Notes: generated by a model not told the origin, from the letters alone. A DNA stretch of 64,000 bases from Leifsonia sp040686855 (GCF_040686855.1 NZ_JBFBOG010000001.1:372001-436000); one strand, 5' to 3'. Positions 1 through 8,998 are shown, numbered from the stretch's first letter. Numbers and translations: made by a program.

Positions 1-1397
1 AGCACGGCGAGCGCACGCAGCCCCTCGGCGGCGGTGTACAGCACCGTGCCCAGACGCTCGCGCTGCGCGTCGTCCTTCGCCAGCGTCCACGGCTCCTGCT
101 CGGTGATGTAGCCGTTGAGCTCGTCGACGATGCGCCAGATGGCGGTCAGCGCGTCGTGGATCGCCAGCCGTGAGATCGCCGCGTCTGCGTCGGCCGCCGC
201 GGTGCGCACGACCTCCTGTACGTGCAGGTCGACCTCCTGATACTGACCCGCCGGCGGCACGATGCCCTCGAAGTACCGCGTGACCATGGCGACGACCCGC
301 GAGGCGAGGTTTCCGAAGCCGTTCGCGAGCTCGGCCTGGTAGCGCGCGGCGAGGTCTTCCCAGCTGAACGAGCCGTCCTGCCCGAAGTTGATGGCGCGCA
401 TGAAGTAGTACCGGAAGGCGTCCGACCCGAAGGTGTCGGTGATCTGCGTCGGCGCGATGCCGGTCAGCTTGGACTTGGACATCTTCTCGCCGCCGACGAG
501 CAGCCAGCCGTGACCGAAGACCCGCTTCGGCACCTCGAGGCCCGCGGCCATCAGCATGGCCGGCCAGATGACGGCGTGGAAGCGCAGGATGTCTTTGCCG
601 ACCAGGTGGTTCGCCGGCCAGCGGCGCGCGAACTCCTCGTCGTCCTGCCCGTAGCCGACGGCGGTGATGTAGTTGAGCAGCGCGTCGAACCACACGTAGA
701 CGACGTGCGACTCATCCCACGGCACCTTGATGCCCCAGTCGAAGCTCGAGCGCGAGATCGACAGGTCGGACAGCCCCTGGCGCACGAAGCTGACGACCTC
801 GTTGCGCGCCGACTCCGGCTGCACGAAGTCGGGCCGCTCCTCGTAGAGCGACAGCAGGCGGTCGGCGAACTGGCTCATGCGGAAGAAGTAGTTCTTCTCC
901 TGCAGCAGCTCCAGCGGCTTGGAGTGGATCGCGCAGACCTTCTGGCCCTCGTACTCCCCCGTGCCGTCGACGATCTCGCTCTGCGGCTTGAACTCCTCGC
1001 AGCCCACGCAGTACAGCGCCTCGTACTCTCCGGCGTAGATGTAGCCGTCGTCGTAGAGCTTCTGCAGGAACTTCTGGACGTTGACCTCGTGACGCTCGTC
1101 GGTGGTGCGGATGAAGTCGTCGTTCGAGATGTCGACGGTGTCCAGCAGCGGAAGCCACTCCTCGCCCACCAGCTTGTCGGCCCATTCCTTGGGAGTGGTG
1201 CCGTTGGCGGTGGCGGTGCGCAGGATCTTCTGGCCGTGCTCGTCCGTGCCGGTCAGCAGCCAGGTGTCGTCGCCGGCCTGGCGGTGCCAGCGGGCCAGGA
1301 CGTCGGCCGCGACCTCTGTGTAGGCATGCCCGATGTGCGGGACATCATTCACGTAGAAGATCGGCGTGGTGATGTAGAAGGAAGAGCCATCGGACAT
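1..1397 (-). CDS. metG: Methionyl-tRNA synthetase, C-terminus cut by window edge
   Basis: Charges tRNA-Met with methionine in the cytoplasm (class I aminoacyl-tRNA synthetase). The visible 465 residues begin with the nucleotide-binding HIGH motif written exactly as HIGH at residues 21-24. A CxxC-type zinc knuckle follows in the connective domain, then KMSKS at about residues 305-309 and the start of the anticodon-binding helical domain. The rest of the protein lies outside the window. The ATG is preceded by TAGGAT, whose last base is 8 nt upstream, so a leaderless mRNA is likely. It lies 41 nt downstream of rsmI on the same strand, and the two are probably co-transcribed. Identification is certain; only the C-terminal end is unknown. 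Confidence 0.97.
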   Translation of the reverse strand, partial: MSDGSSFYITTPIFYVNDVPHIGHAYTEVAADVLARWHRQAGDDTWLLTGTDEHGQKILRTATANGTTPKEWADKLVGEEWLPLLDTVDISNDDFIRTTDERHEVNVQKFLQKLYDDGYIYAGEYEALYCVGCEEFKPQSEIVDGTGEYEGQKVCAIHSKPLELLQEKNYFFRMSQFADRLLSLYEERPDFVQPESARNEVVSFVRQGLSDLSISRSSFDWGIKVPWDESHVVYVWFDALLNYITAVGYGQDDEEFARRWPANHLVGKDILRFHAVIWPAMLMAAGLEVPKRVFGHGWLLVGGEKMSKSKLTGIAPTQITDTFGSDAFRYYFMRAINFGQDGSFSWEDLAARYQAELANGFGNLASRVVAMVTRYFEGIVPPAGQYQEVDLHVQEVVRTAAADADAAISRLAIHDALTAIWRIVDELNGYITEQEPWTLAKDDAQRERLGTVLYTAAEGLRALAV

Positions 1398-1438
1398 GGT
1401 GACTATCCTACGGGCGCGGGCGCGCGGGAATTCGTGTG

Positions 1439-2269
1439 TTACTCCGCCTGTGGAGAACGCTTCGCCAGCGCCGCCTGATAGAGGTCGCGCTTGCCGAGCC
1501 CGGTCGCCTCCGCGACCTCGGCCGCCGCGTCCTTGAGCCGTGTCCCGGCCGCCACCAGCGCCAGCACCTGCTCCACCGCCGCGCCCGGATCGACCGCCCG
1601 CGCGGGCGCGCCGGCCACGACGATCACGATCTCGCCGCGGACGCCGTCCGCCGCCCATTCCGCGAGCTCGGCAGCCGTTCCGCGGCGGACCTCCTCGTAC
1701 AGTTTCGTCAGCTCCCGGCAGACCACCGCCCGCCTGTCGTCGCCGAAAACCGCGGCGATGTCGGCGAGGGATGCCGCGAGCCGGTTGGGCGACTCGAAGA
1801 ACACCATCGTGCGCGGCTCGGCGGCGAGCGCGCGCAGCGCCGAGGTCCGCTCCCCCTGCTTGCGCGGGAGGAAGCCCTCGAAGGTGAACCGGTCGGTCGG
1901 CAGCCCCGACACGGCGAGCGCCGTGAGCACGGCAGACGGTCCGGGCAGCGCCGTGACGCCGACGCCAGCCGCGGCCGCCGCCTCGACCAGGTGGAAGCCG
2001 GGGTCGCTCACCGTCGGCGTCCCGGCGTCGGACAGCAGCACCACATCCTGATCGCGCGCCAGCTCGACCAGCTCGCCGGCGCGGTCGCGCTCGTTGTGGT
2101 CGTGCAGCGCGATCAGGCGCGGCCGGTTCTCGATGCCGAGCCCGGCCAGCAGCCGCTGGGCGACGCGGGTGTCCTCCGCCGCGACGACCGTCGCGCCGTC
2201 GAGCACTTCCACCAAGCGGCGGGAGGCGTCGCCCAGGTTGCCGATGGGCGTGGCGGCGAGGATGATCAT
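1439..2269 (-). CDS. rsmI: 16S rRNA (cytidine(1402)-2'-O)-methyltransferase RsmI
   Basis: Methylates the ribose of C1402 in the decoding centre of 16S rRNA, using S-adenosylmethionine. The 276-residue product opens with the family signature (MIILAATPIGNLGD), followed by the LSDAGTPTVSDPG and LPGPSAVLTAL motifs that form the SAM pocket of tetrapyrrole-methylase-fold enzymes. Length is normal for the family. I chose the ATG at 2269 over upstream in-frame starts because the RsmI signature begins exactly there, and CAGACT ends 7 nt upstream, matching the leaderless pattern of neighbouring genes. It is divergent from the mannosyltransferase gene and lies upstream of metG on the same strand. Confidence 0.95.
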   Translation of the reverse strand: MIILAATPIGNLGDASRRLVEVLDGATVVAAEDTRVAQRLLAGLGIENRPRLIALHDHNERDRAGELVELARDQDVVLLSDAGTPTVSDPGFHLVEAAAAAGVGVTALPGPSAVLTALAVSGLPTDRFTFEGFLPRKQGERTSALRALAAEPRTMVFFESPNRLAASLADIAAVFGDDRRAVVCRELTKLYEEVRRGTAAELAEWAADGVRGEIVIVVAGAPARAVDPGAAVEQVLALVAAGTRLKDAAAEVAEATGLGKRDLYQAALAKRSPQAE

Positions 2270-2340
2270 CCCCCCAGTCTGACAGCCGGAGGAGCGCCGA
2301 CCGAAAGGCGACTCCGAGCCGTCGCCTCTAGCATGGCGTG

Positions 2341-3954
2341 GTGACCTCCGCACCCCCGACCGACGCCGTCGCCGCGCACCGCGCCGCCGAACCCGTCGGC
2401 AGCCGCCTCGACGACTGGTGGGCACGGGTCCTCCGCACCCCGGCCCGGATGCGGCTCTGGTACTGGGGCGCGCCCATCGGTGTGACCCTGCTCGCCGCGA
2501 TCCTGCGGATGTGGAACCTCGGCCAACCGCATGCGCTGGTGTTCGACGAGACCTTCTATGTGAAGGACTCGTGGTCGCTCTGGAACCTCGGCTACGAGGG
2601 CAGCTGGCCCGACAAGGCCGACGCGCGATTCGCCGCGGGCGAGACGCAGATCTTCTCGTCCGACCCGTCGTTCGTCGCGCATCCCCCGCTCGGCAAGTGG
2701 CTGATCGGGCTCGGGATGGCCGCCACGGGCGCAGGCAACTCGTTCGGCTGGCGGATCTCGACGGCGGTGGTCGGCACCATCGCGGTGCTTCTCGTCTTCC
2801 TCATCGCCCGGGCACTGTTCCGCTCGACGATGATCGCGACCATCGCGGGATTCCTGTTCGCGATCGACGGCCACGCCATCGTGATGAGCCGGGTCGCGCT
2901 CCTCGACGGCTTCGTGATGTTCTTCGCACTGCTGGCGTTCGGCTGCATCCTGCTCGATCGACGGTGGGCCGCGGACCGGCTCGCCGCACGGGTGGCGGCC
3001 GAGCGCTCCGTGGGCCGTGACCCGGCCTGGGGTCCGGTGCTGTGGTGGCGGCCGTGGCTGATCGCCGCGGGCATCCTGTGCGGACTGTGCGCGGGGGTCA
3101 AGTGGACCGGCTTCTACTTCCTCGCGTTCTTCGCGGTCTACACGGTGGTGGTGGATGCGGTGGCCCGCCGCCGCGAGAGGCTGCCGTTCTACATCAGCGG
3201 CTCCCTGCTCAAGCAGGCGCCGGCGACCTTCGTGCTGATGGTCCCGATCGCCTTCGTCACGTATGTCGCGTGCTGGGCCGGCTGGATCCTCACCAGCGAC
3301 GGCTACTACCGGAACTGGGCGGAATCCGTCCACATGCAGTGGACGGGCGGCCTCTCCTGGGTGCCGCTGTGGGTCCAGAACCTCTGGCATTACCAGACGG
3401 AGATGTACAACTACAGCATCAACCTGCACACGCCGCACCCGTACCAGTCCAACCCGCTGACGTGGACGCTGATGCTGCGGCCGACGAGCATGTACTACGT
3501 CGGCTCGACGCAGGGGCAGAACGGCTGCGCATCGACCTCGTGCTCGGCGGCGATCACCTCGCTCGGCAATCCGCTGATCTGGTGGGCGGCGACGGCGGCC
3601 ATCCTCTTCCTGGTGTACTGGCTGATCCGGACGCGCGACTGGCGCATCGGCCTCATCCTGACCGGTCTCGCGGCCGGGTACCTGCCGTGGTGGCTGTACA
3701 TGGGCCGCACGATCTTCACCTTCTACTCGATCGCCTTCGAGCCCTACCTGATCCTCGCGCTGACGGCGGTGATCGCGCTGGTGCTCGGGTCGCGCACGGA
3801 CCCGGAGCGGCGGCGCACGCGCGGCATCCTCTGGACCGGGGTGTTCCTCGCCGCCTGCACCGTGGTGACCGCGTTCTTCTACCCGATCTGGACCGGGCAG
3901 CAGGTGCCGTTCTGGTTCTGGCAGATCCACATGTGGCTGCCCAGCTGGGTCTGA
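2341..3954 (+). CDS. pmt: Protein O-mannosyltransferase (GT39, polyprenol-phosphate-mannose dependent)
   Basis: Integral membrane glycosyltransferase that moves mannose from polyprenyl-phosphate-mannose to Ser/Thr of proteins being exported. The 537-residue protein has about ten hydrophobic segments. The first is followed by the acidic motif FDETFYVKD at the outer membrane face, which is the conserved Asp-Glu catalytic pair of Pmt enzymes. A soluble loop in the middle contains His/Trp-rich stretches. The actinobacterial homologue in Mycobacterium (Pmt) has this architecture. The start is GTG 2341 (GTG 2338 is an alternative): TAGCAT at 2329-2334 ends 7 nt before it, suggesting a leaderless transcript. 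It is divergent from rsmI, a neighbourhood common in actinobacteria. Confidence 0.92.
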   Translation: MTSAPPTDAVAAHRAAEPVGSRLDDWWARVLRTPARMRLWYWGAPIGVTLLAAILRMWNLGQPHALVFDETFYVKDSWSLWNLGYEGSWPDKADARFAAGETQIFSSDPSFVAHPPLGKWLIGLGMAATGAGNSFGWRISTAVVGTIAVLLVFLIARALFRSTMIATIAGFLFAIDGHAIVMSRVALLDGFVMFFALLAFGCILLDRRWAADRLAARVAAERSVGRDPAWGPVLWWRPWLIAAGILCGLCAGVKWTGFYFLAFFAVYTVVVDAVARRRERLPFYISGSLLKQAPATFVLMVPIAFVTYVACWAGWILTSDGYYRNWAESVHMQWTGGLSWVPLWVQNLWHYQTEMYNYSINLHTPHPYQSNPLTWTLMLRPTSMYYVGSTQGQNGCASTSCSAAITSLGNPLIWWAATAAILFLVYWLIRTRDWRIGLILTGLAAGYLPWWLYMGRTIFTFYSIAFEPYLILALTAVIALVLGSRTDPERRRTRGILWTGVFLAACTVVTAFFYPIWTGQQVPFWFWQIHMWLPSWV

Positions 3955-3999
3955 GCTGACCTCTGGGCTGTGTCGGGGGCGGGTGGTAGACCGAGTGGT

Positions 4000-5592
4000 A
4001 TGACGGATGCCGAACAGCCCCTCGACCTGGTCCCCCTCCCCGGGAGCGAGCGCCCCGAGCGCTCGGGCTTCCGCGCCCACGGCGGGCTCGCGCCGGGCTC
4101 CCGGATCGAGGCGACGCTCGTGCTGCGCCGCCGCGCCGAGCTGCCCGCGACGGCCTTCGCGCAGCCCATCGGCCGCGAGGAGTTCGCCGAGCGCTACGGC
4201 GCCTCGCCCGACGACGTGGAGCTGGTCCGCGGCACGCTCGAAGGCCTCGGCCTCACCGTGGAGGACGTGGATGCCGCAGCCCGTCGCGTCCGCGTGTCCG
4301 GCCCGGTGGAGACGGTCGCCCGCGTCTTCGGGACCGACCTCGCCGAGTCGACACCGGAGGACGCCGGCGACGATGCTCCCACCTACCGGCAGCGGTCCGG
4401 CGGCCTGAGCATCCCGGCTGCGCTCTCGGGCGTCGTCACCGCCGTTCTGGGGCTGGACGACCGGCCGCAGGCGCGAGCCCAGTTCCGGTACGTCCCGGCG
4501 GCGGCCGTGAACATCAGCTATACGCCGCCGCAGCTGGGCACCGTGTACGCGTTCCCGGAGGACACCGACGGCTCCGGGCAGACCATCGCCATCATCGAGC
4601 TCGGAGGCGGGTACGTGCAGTCCGACCTCGACACCTACTTCGCCGGGCTCGGCATTCCGACCCCCTCGGTCACGGCGGTCGGGGTGGACGGCGGCACGAA
4701 CGCCCCGGACGGCAACCCCAACGGCGCCGACGGCGAGGTCATGCTCGACATCGAGGTGGCGGGCGCGCTGGCGCCGGGCGCCTCGATCGTCGTCTACTTC
4801 GCGCCGAACACCGACGCCGGGTTCCTGGATGCGGTGACCACCGCCGCGCACGCCGACCCGACCCCTGCCGCGATCAGCATCAGCTGGGGCCAGTCCGAGG
4901 ATCAGTGGACCGCCCAGGCGCGCACGGCCTTCGACGAGGCGCTGCAGGACGCGGCGGCGCTCGGTGTGACGACCACCGCGGCTGCCGGCGACGACGGCAG
5001 CAGCGACCGGGTCGGCGACGGTCGGCCGCACGTCGACTTCCCCGCGTCCTCGCCGCACGCGCTCGCCTGCGGCGGCACGCGGCTCGAGGCCGACACCTCG
5101 ACGGGTGCCGTCCGCTCCGAGACGGTGTGGAACAACGGCACCGGAGGCGGCGCGACCGGAGGCGGCGTCAGCGCCGTCTTCCCGCTCCCGTCCTGGCAGA
5201 AGGGCGTCGGCGTGCCGTCCGGCGCGGACGGCACGGACGCGGGCGGCGCGGCGAACGGCCCCGGCGGGCGCGGCGTGCCCGACGTCTCCGCAGTGGCCGA
5301 CCCGCAGACGGGCTACCGCATCCGGGTCGACGGCCAGGACACCGTGATCGGCGGCACGAGCGCCGTGGCCCCGCTGTGGGCTGCGCTCGTCGCACGTCTG
5401 GCGCAGTCGACGGGCAAGCCGCTCGGACTCGCGCAGCCGGCGCTGTACGACTCGGTCGCCGCCGGCCAGGTGGCGGACGGCTTCCGCGACATCACGCACG
5501 GTGACAACGGCTCCTACGCGGCCACCACCGGCTGGGACGCGTGCACAGGCCTCGGCGTTCCGGACGGCACCAAGCTGCTGTCGTCCCTCTAA
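4000..5592 (+). CDS. S53 family serine-carboxyl peptidase (sedolisin/kumamolisin type) with prodomain
   Basis: Acid-active endopeptidase of the subtilisin fold. The 530 residues contain an N-terminal activation prodomain (about 1-165) and a catalytic domain. Catalytic residues visible are Glu246 and Asp250 (motif GEVMLDIE), the oxyanion Asp331/332 (AAAGDDGSSD) and the nucleophile Ser454 (GGTSAVAP). A C-terminal calcium site is suggested by the DITHGDNG and GWDACTGLG motifs. No signal peptide or membrane segment is seen, so how it would leave the cell is unclear; kumamolisins share this feature. ATG 4000 is chosen over the in-frame GTG 3970 because TAGACC sits 8 nt before it and the upstream residues are not prodomain-like. 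Lies 45 nt after pmt on the same strand. Confidence 0.92.
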   Translation: MTDAEQPLDLVPLPGSERPERSGFRAHGGLAPGSRIEATLVLRRRAELPATAFAQPIGREEFAERYGASPDDVELVRGTLEGLGLTVEDVDAAARRVRVSGPVETVARVFGTDLAESTPEDAGDDAPTYRQRSGGLSIPAALSGVVTAVLGLDDRPQARAQFRYVPAAAVNISYTPPQLGTVYAFPEDTDGSGQTIAIIELGGGYVQSDLDTYFAGLGIPTPSVTAVGVDGGTNAPDGNPNGADGEVMLDIEVAGALAPGASIVVYFAPNTDAGFLDAVTTAAHADPTPAAISISWGQSEDQWTAQARTAFDEALQDAAALGVTTTAAAGDDGSSDRVGDGRPHVDFPASSPHALACGGTRLEADTSTGAVRSETVWNNGTGGGATGGGVSAVFPLPSWQKGVGVPSGADGTDAGGAANGPGGRGVPDVSAVADPQTGYRIRVDGQDTVIGGTSAVAPLWAALVARLAQSTGKPLGLAQPALYDSVAAGQVADGFRDITHGDNGSYAATTGWDACTGLGVPDGTKLLSSL

Positions 5593-5632
5593 GGAGCGCT
5601 GCTCGCCTCCGAGCGACGACAGAATGGGACGA

Positions 5633-6655
5633 GTGAGCGCCTTCTCCCCGTCCGTCCGCCGCCCGGTCCCCTGGCTTCCCGGGGTGCTGGTGTGCGCGCT
5701 CGCGGCCGCCGCGGCGTGGGCCGTTCACTGGCTGGCGCCGGCCGTCCCGCTGCTGACGGCCGCGGTCGTGCTCGGGATCGTCGTCGGGCAGCTCCCCGGT
5801 GCGCGCCCGGCGCTGACCGGCACGCTGGCGCCCGGGCTGTCGCTCAGTGCGAAGCGCCTGATGCGGATCGGCGTGGTGCTGCTCGGTCTCAAGCTGAGTC
5901 TCGGTGACATCGCCGGCCTCGGGTGGGCGGCCATCCTGTCCACCGTCGCCGTCGTCGTGCTCAGCTTCGTGGGGACGTTCGGCATCGGGAGGCTGCTGCG
6001 GCTCCCCGGCCATCAGCCGCTCCTGATCGCCACCGGCTTCTCGATCTGCGGCGCGTCCGCCATCGGCGCGATGAGCGGCGTCGTCAAGCCGAAGGACGAG
6101 GAGGCGGCAACCCCCGTCGCCCTCGTGACGCTGTGCGGAACGCTCGCGATCTTCGTGCTGCCCCTGCTGTGGCATCCGCTCGGTCTCGACGCCGTGCAGT
6201 TCGGCCACTGGGTGGGGGCCGGCGTGCACGACGTCGGCCAGGTGGTCGCGACGGCGCAGCTCGCGGGCGCGGCGGCCTTGTCGGTCGCCGTCGTCGTCAA
6301 GCTCACCCGCGTGCTCATGCTCGCGCCGATGGTCGCGATCGCCTCGGTGGTGGAGCGCCGGCGCCACGTGGAGGGCGATGCGGCCGTGAAGCGTCCCCCG
6401 ATCGTGCCCCTGTTCGTGGCCGGGTTCCTGCTGGCGGTGCTGCTGCGCACGTTCGTGCCGCTCCCCGCGGCGGTGACCGACGGCGCGGACACCCTCCAGA
6501 CCGTGCTGCTCGCGATGGCGCTGTTCGGACTCGGCACCGCGGTGCGCCTCCGGTCGCTGGTCGGCACCGGCTGGCGCGCGCTGGTGGCGGGCCTCGCCTC
6601 CTGGGCGCTCATCGCCGCCCTGGCGCTCGGCGCCGTCTGGCTGACCGCGCGCTGA
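5633..6655 (+). CDS. YeiH/UPF0324 family membrane protein (putative sulfate exporter family)
   Basis: Polytopic inner-membrane protein of 340 residues with about ten hydrophobic helices. Family markers are visible: LGIVVGQLPG near the N-terminus, LGLKLSLGDIAGLG, GFSICGASAIGAMSGV and HDVGQVVATAQ. Members are annotated as putative sulfate exporters (YeiH), but the substrate is not established biochemically for most. GTG 5633 is preferred over ATG 5624 because CAGAAT ends 8 nt upstream of the GTG, as in other leaderless genes here; the difference is three residues. It stands alone, 40 nt after the S53 protease, and converges with gdx. Confidence 0.85.
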   Translation: MSAFSPSVRRPVPWLPGVLVCALAAAAAWAVHWLAPAVPLLTAAVVLGIVVGQLPGARPALTGTLAPGLSLSAKRLMRIGVVLLGLKLSLGDIAGLGWAAILSTVAVVVLSFVGTFGIGRLLRLPGHQPLLIATGFSICGASAIGAMSGVVKPKDEEAATPVALVTLCGTLAIFVLPLLWHPLGLDAVQFGHWVGAGVHDVGQVVATAQLAGAAALSVAVVVKLTRVLMLAPMVAIASVVERRRHVEGDAAVKRPPIVPLFVAGFLLAVLLRTFVPLPAAVTDGADTLQTVLLAMALFGLGTAVRLRSLVGTGWRALVAGLASWALIAALALGAVWLTAR

Positions 6656-6662
6656 GGCGGAC

Positions 6663-6977
6663 TCACTCCACCAGCTTGAGCCCGATCACGCACCCCACCA
6701 GGCCGACGATCAGGAGCGCCTTCACCAGTGAGAACCCGTCGCCGCCGAACAGCATCGCGTAGAGCACGGTGAGCGCGGCGCCGATTCCCACCCAGACGGC
6801 GTACGCGGTGCCCGTCGAGATCTCGCGCATGGCGAAGGCAAGGCCGCCCATGGACGCGACGAGCGCGCCGGCGAAGAGGACGGTCGGCCAGAGCCGGGTG
6901 AACCCCTCCGACTTTCCGAGGGCGGTGGCCCACACGGCTTCGAGGACACCCGAGAGGACGAGGACGATCCAGGACAT
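6663..6977 (-). CDS. gdx: Guanidinium exporter, SMR family (Gdx/SugE)
   Basis: Small multidrug-resistance-type transporter of 104 residues and four transmembrane helices, working as an antiparallel dimer that exchanges guanidinium for protons. The essential Glu is Glu13 in the first helix (SGVLEAVWA). Helix 3 carries the TAYAVWVGIGA motif shared with SugE/Gdx rather than the EmrE drug exporters. The assignment to guanidinium rather than general drugs is strengthened by a guanidine-III riboswitch 13 nt upstream of the start. ATG 6977 is chosen because the protein aligns from its first residue with SugE, and the longer upstream frame runs through the riboswitch. Only one SMR gene is present, consistent with homodimeric Gdx. 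Confidence 0.94.
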   Translation of the reverse strand: MSWIVLVLSGVLEAVWATALGKSEGFTRLWPTVLFAGALVASMGGLAFAMREISTGTAYAVWVGIGAALTVLYAMLFGGDGFSLVKALLIVGLVGCVIGLKLVE

Positions 6978-6990
6978 GATCCGGCTCCCT

Positions 6991-7031
6991 GGCCAGTCTT
7001 GTCGCTCACCGGGTACTGATCCGTCGTCCGG
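6991..7031 (-). promoter_or_regulatory. Guanidine-III riboswitch (ykkC-III) in the gdx leader
   Basis: Read on the minus strand, the 41 nt start with CCGGACGA, continue with GTACCCGGT, and end with GACAAGACTGGCC. These are the conserved blocks of the class III guanidine pseudoknot: CCGG pairs with CCGGT, ACGA and ACAAGAC are the ligand-pocket segments, and GGATCAGT pairs with ACTGGCC in part. From memory the layout closely matches the Thermobifida fusca aptamer. It ends 13 nt before the ATG of gdx, so control is probably of ribosome access, switched on by guanidinium. This is a pattern-based assignment; a covariance-model search (Rfam guanidine-III) would settle it. Confidence 0.88.
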
Positions 7032-7128
7032 GGCCCGACACCGGGCCTGACCAGCAGGATACCCGAGTCCGTGGCGCCGTGTGACGCGACCCGGGCCCCA
7101 CGTCGGCAGCCTCGGGTAGCGTTGCCGC

Positions 7129-8424
7129 ATGGCTGATCGCGAATACGGCTTCCGCACGCGGGCGATCCACGCGGGCAACATCCCCGACCCGGTGACGGGC
7201 GCCCGCGCGCTCCCGATCTACCAGACCAGCGCGTTCGTCTTCGACGACACCGCGGACGCGGCCGCGCGGTTCGCCCTGCAGAAGTACGGCAACATCTACT
7301 CGCGGCTGGCGAACCCGACCGTCGCCTCGTTCGAGGAGCGCATCGCCAGCCTCGAGGGCGGACTCGGCGCGGTGGCGACCGCCTCCGGGCTCTCGGCGCA
7401 GTACATCACTTTCGCGTCGCTCGTGGGGGCCGGCGACCACATCGTCGCGTCGGCCAACCTCTACGGCGGGTCGATCACCCAGCTGGATGTGACGCTGCGG
7501 CGCTTCGGCGTCGACACGACGTTCGTGCAGAGCTCCGACCCGGCCGACTACGCCGCGGCGATCACGGACCGCACCAAGATCCTGTTCGCCGAGACCATCG
7601 CGAACCCGTCGGGAGAGATCGCCGACATCGCGGGGCTGGCGGAGGTCGCGCACGCGGCGGGCATCCCGCTCGCGATCGACTCCACCATCGCGACCCCATA
7701 CCTCAACCGGCCCATCGAGTGGGGCGCCGACATCGTCATCCACTCGGCCACGAAGTTCCTCGGCGGTCATGGCACGACCCTCGGCGGTGTGGTGGTCGAG
7801 AGCGGCCGGTTCGACTGGCACTCCGAGAAGTTCCCGCTGTTCGGGCAGCCGGTGCCGTCGTACGGCGGGCTGCAGTGGTCGGGCAACTTCGGCGAGTACG
7901 CCTTCCTCACCCGGCTGCGGGCCGAGCAGCTGCGCGACATCGGGCCGGTGCTCGCGCCCCATTCCGCGTTCCTGCTGGCGCAGGGCGTCGAGACCCTGCC
8001 GTACCGCATCCAGGCGCACGTCGACAACGCCCGCAGGGTCGCCGAATGGCTGGACGCCGACCCGCGCATCGAGAAGGTCTACTGGGCCGGGCTGCCGGAG
8101 CATCCGCACCACGAGCGCGCGCAGAAGTACCTGCCCCTCGGGCCGGGCAGCGTGTTCAGCTTCGAAGTGAAGGGCGGCCGCGCCGTCGGGCAGAAGCTGA
8201 TCGAGTCGGTGAACCTCGCCAGCCACCTGGCGAACATCGGCGACGCGAAGACGCTGGTGATCCATCCCGCGTCCACCACGCATGCGCAGCTCACCGAGCA
8301 GCAGCTGCTCGACGCGGGCGTCCTGCCGGGCGTGGTGCGGATCAGCGTCGGCATCGAGGATGTGGATGACATCATCTACGATCTCGACCAGGCGCTCAGC
8401 TTCGCCGTCGAGGAGGCAGCATGA
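7129..8424 (+). CDS. metY: O-acetyl-L-homoserine sulfhydrylase/aminocarboxypropyltransferase
   Basis: PLP enzyme that makes homocysteine directly from O-acetylhomoserine and sulfide in methionine synthesis. The 431-residue protein has the Cys/Met-metabolism fold: NIYSRLANPTV and LEGGLGAVATASGLSA in the N-terminal part, and the PLP lysine at Lys209 in HSATKFLGGHGTT. Length is typical. ATG 7129 follows TAGCGT by 7 nt, so it is probably leaderless. It overlaps the next gene by 4 nt (ATGA), coupling it to the CoA-binding protein, an arrangement common in actinobacteria. Cystathionine gamma-synthase is a related alternative, but the sequence around the active lysine and the length favour MetY. Confidence 0.94.
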   Translation: MADREYGFRTRAIHAGNIPDPVTGARALPIYQTSAFVFDDTADAAARFALQKYGNIYSRLANPTVASFEERIASLEGGLGAVATASGLSAQYITFASLVGAGDHIVASANLYGGSITQLDVTLRRFGVDTTFVQSSDPADYAAAITDRTKILFAETIANPSGEIADIAGLAEVAHAAGIPLAIDSTIATPYLNRPIEWGADIVIHSATKFLGGHGTTLGGVVVESGRFDWHSEKFPLFGQPVPSYGGLQWSGNFGEYAFLTRLRAEQLRDIGPVLAPHSAFLLAQGVETLPYRIQAHVDNARRVAEWLDADPRIEKVYWAGLPEHPHHERAQKYLPLGPGSVFSFEVKGGRAVGQKLIESVNLASHLANIGDAKTLVIHPASTTHAQLTEQQLLDAGVLPGVVRISVGIEDVDDIIYDLDQALSFAVEEAA

Positions 8425-8993
8425 CCGACACCGCGACCACCGAGGTCCAGCTCGCGAACGGCCTGAGCTGCGCCCTTCCGGCGGATTCCCCCCTCGCCAA
8501 GCTGCTGAAGTCGCAGCGCACGTGGGTCGGCCCCGACGCGAAGGAGCGGCTGCGCCTCCTGCGCGGGGCGAAGTCGGTCGCGATCGTCGGCGCCTCGCCG
8601 AACCCGGCGCGCTCGTCCTACTTCGTCGGCACCTACCTGCAGCAGTCGAGCGACTATCGCGTGTACTTCGTGAACCCGAATGCCGACACGATCCTCGGGC
8701 AGCCCGCCTACCCCGACCTCGCGTCCCTGCCCGAGGTGCCGGACATCGTGGATGTGTTCCGCAAGGCGAGCGACATCCCCGCGGTGATCGACGAGGTCGT
8801 CGCGGTCGGCGCTCCCACCGTGTGGGTGCAGCTCGGGATCTGGAACCAGGACGCCGCCGAGTACGGCGAGTCGAAGGGCCTGAACGTCGTCATGGACCGC
8901 TGCATCAAGATCGAGCACGCGCGGTTCCACGGCGGCCTGCACCTGCTCGGCTTCGACACCGGGCAGATCACGGCGCGCAAGACCATCCGGTAG
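8421..8993 (+). CDS. CoA-binding domain protein (YccU type)
   Basis: A 190-residue single-domain Rossmann protein of the CoA_binding_2 family. The dinucleotide-type motif VAIVGASPNPARSSYFVG occupies about residues 52-70, followed by VYFVNPNA, the strand DIVDVFRK and TVWVQLGIWN. The tail has the conserved DRCIKIEHAR segment. Members bind CoA or a CoA ester but have no settled reaction. The ATG overlaps the metY stop (ATGA), so translation is coupled, and a role linked to acetyl-homoserine or methionine metabolism is an inference from this context. It ends 5 nt before the convergent methyltransferase gene. Confidence 0.88.
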   Translation: MTDTATTEVQLANGLSCALPADSPLAKLLKSQRTWVGPDAKERLRLLRGAKSVAIVGASPNPARSSYFVGTYLQQSSDYRVYFVNPNADTILGQPAYPDLASLPEVPDIVDVFRKASDIPAVIDEVVAVGAPTVWVQLGIWNQDAAEYGESKGLNVVMDRCIKIEHARFHGGLHLLGFDTGQITARKTIR

Positions 8994-8998
8994 CGGGG

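Noticed and set aside
222..1478. Long plus-strand ORF of 418 codons over metG
   Set aside because: It is the antisense shadow of metG: high-GC codon bias creates long Arg/Val-rich reading frames without any domain, and metG motifs on the minus strand are unambiguous. The same reasoning removes the large opposite-strand ORFs over the SARP, HrpA, NrdA and fusion genes.
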